In this document: positions 63,974 through 64,000 of the stretch, one piece after another
Position numbering within the stretch: position 1 is the first letter of the stretch
Layout of the letters: the number at the start of each line of letters is the position of its first letter
Source: Pedobacter nutrimenti
GTDB taxonomy: Bacteria; Bacteroidota; Bacteroidia; Sphingobacteriales; Sphingobacteriaceae
Assembly: GCF_003208655.1 (NCBI RefSeq)
Contig: NZ_QKLU01000002.1
Coordinates: forward strand, 1 to 64,000
Direction: 5' to 3'
DNA length: 64,000 nt
Position numbers and translations under genes: made by a program
Notes under the pieces: generated by a model
What the model was told of the DNA's origin: nothing
What the model saw: the letters and a program-made list of their open reading frames with translations, nothing else
The model's database searches: none

Positions 63974-64000
63974 TTAGTCAAACTTGAACTTTCTGAACCA
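63974..64000 (-). CDS. C-terminal end of a gene cut by the right edge
   Basis: Reading in from the edge on the minus strand, the last eight codons are WFRKFKFD followed by TAA at 63974-63976, directly before the lptC start. The ending is compatible with the last strand of an outer-membrane or TPR-type protein, but eight residues are too few to name it. The call rests on the tight spacing and an uninterrupted frame. Confidence 0.35.
   Translation of the reverse strand, partial: WFRKFKFD

Overview
The window looks like a chromosomal segment of a Bacteroidota bacterium, most likely Sphingobacteriales (Pedobacter-like). The reasons are the type VI secretion genes of the Bacteroidota-only subtype iii (TssN, TssO, TssR), DUF2480, DUF3108, DUF3109 and DUF4836 proteins, TAnnTTTG-type promoter matches and weak Shine-Dalgarno sequences. 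I saw no rRNA, tRNA, CRISPR array, insertion sequence or phage gene.

Region 1 (1-18.1 kb, all minus strand) is a surface or exopolysaccharide locus. From 5' to 3' on the minus strand it holds a small outer-membrane barrel protein, rfbD, gmd, a large SLBB/Wza-type export protein, a Wzz-type chain-length protein, a Wzx flippase, a hexapeptide acyltransferase, a GT11 fucosyltransferase, a GT8-like transferase, another glycosyltransferase, an EpsG-type polymerase, a GT4 transferase, a sugar-nucleotide epimerase, a further transferase, a second epimerase and the N-terminus of ugd. By eye the strain-specific part (about 1-11.5 kb) is much more AT-rich than the rest. Partner genes such as fcl, rfbB, rfbC and a Wzc kinase are not in the window; rfbA lies 41 kb away at 58.3 kb.

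Region 2 (18.4-22.7 kb) holds a plus-strand trio: a 52-residue YIDPGTGS membrane microprotein, a kinase-like/methyltransferase fusion and a membrane AlkP-fold enzyme. Then come an ECF sigma factor with no anti-sigma gene beside it and a divergent XRE regulator whose start is preceded by a perfect palindrome.

Region 3 (22.7-50.3 kb) is a type VI secretion system of subtype iii. One tight minus-strand operon runs from vgrG through a GH19-like lytic cargo, its likely periplasmic immunity protein, an unrecognised protein, a DUF4280 PAAR-like tip, a 917-residue cargo with an internal OmpA peptidoglycan-binding domain, two related secreted immunity candidates and an unrecognised last gene. Upstream are three hcp (tssD) paralogues, an NAD(P)H oxidoreductase, and a minus-strand structural operon (TssO-like pair, PKD protein, tssR, tssH/clpV, tssB, tssC) that ends at a strong terminator. 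On the plus strand are tssE, tssF, tssN and tssK, with tssG on the minus strand and overlapping tssF tail to tail. An 84-bp tandem repeat precedes tssF. Together these genes give a complete contractile machine with antibacterial cell-wall cargo.

Region 4 (50.3-64 kb) is housekeeping: a tandem universal stress protein, an M24 aminopeptidase P, anmK, two related DUF4836-like proteins, a lipoprotein, rfbA, a DUF3109 protein, a DUF3108 protein, a DUF2480 protein, the periplasmic folding factor PpiD and LptC. The end of one more gene reaches the right edge.
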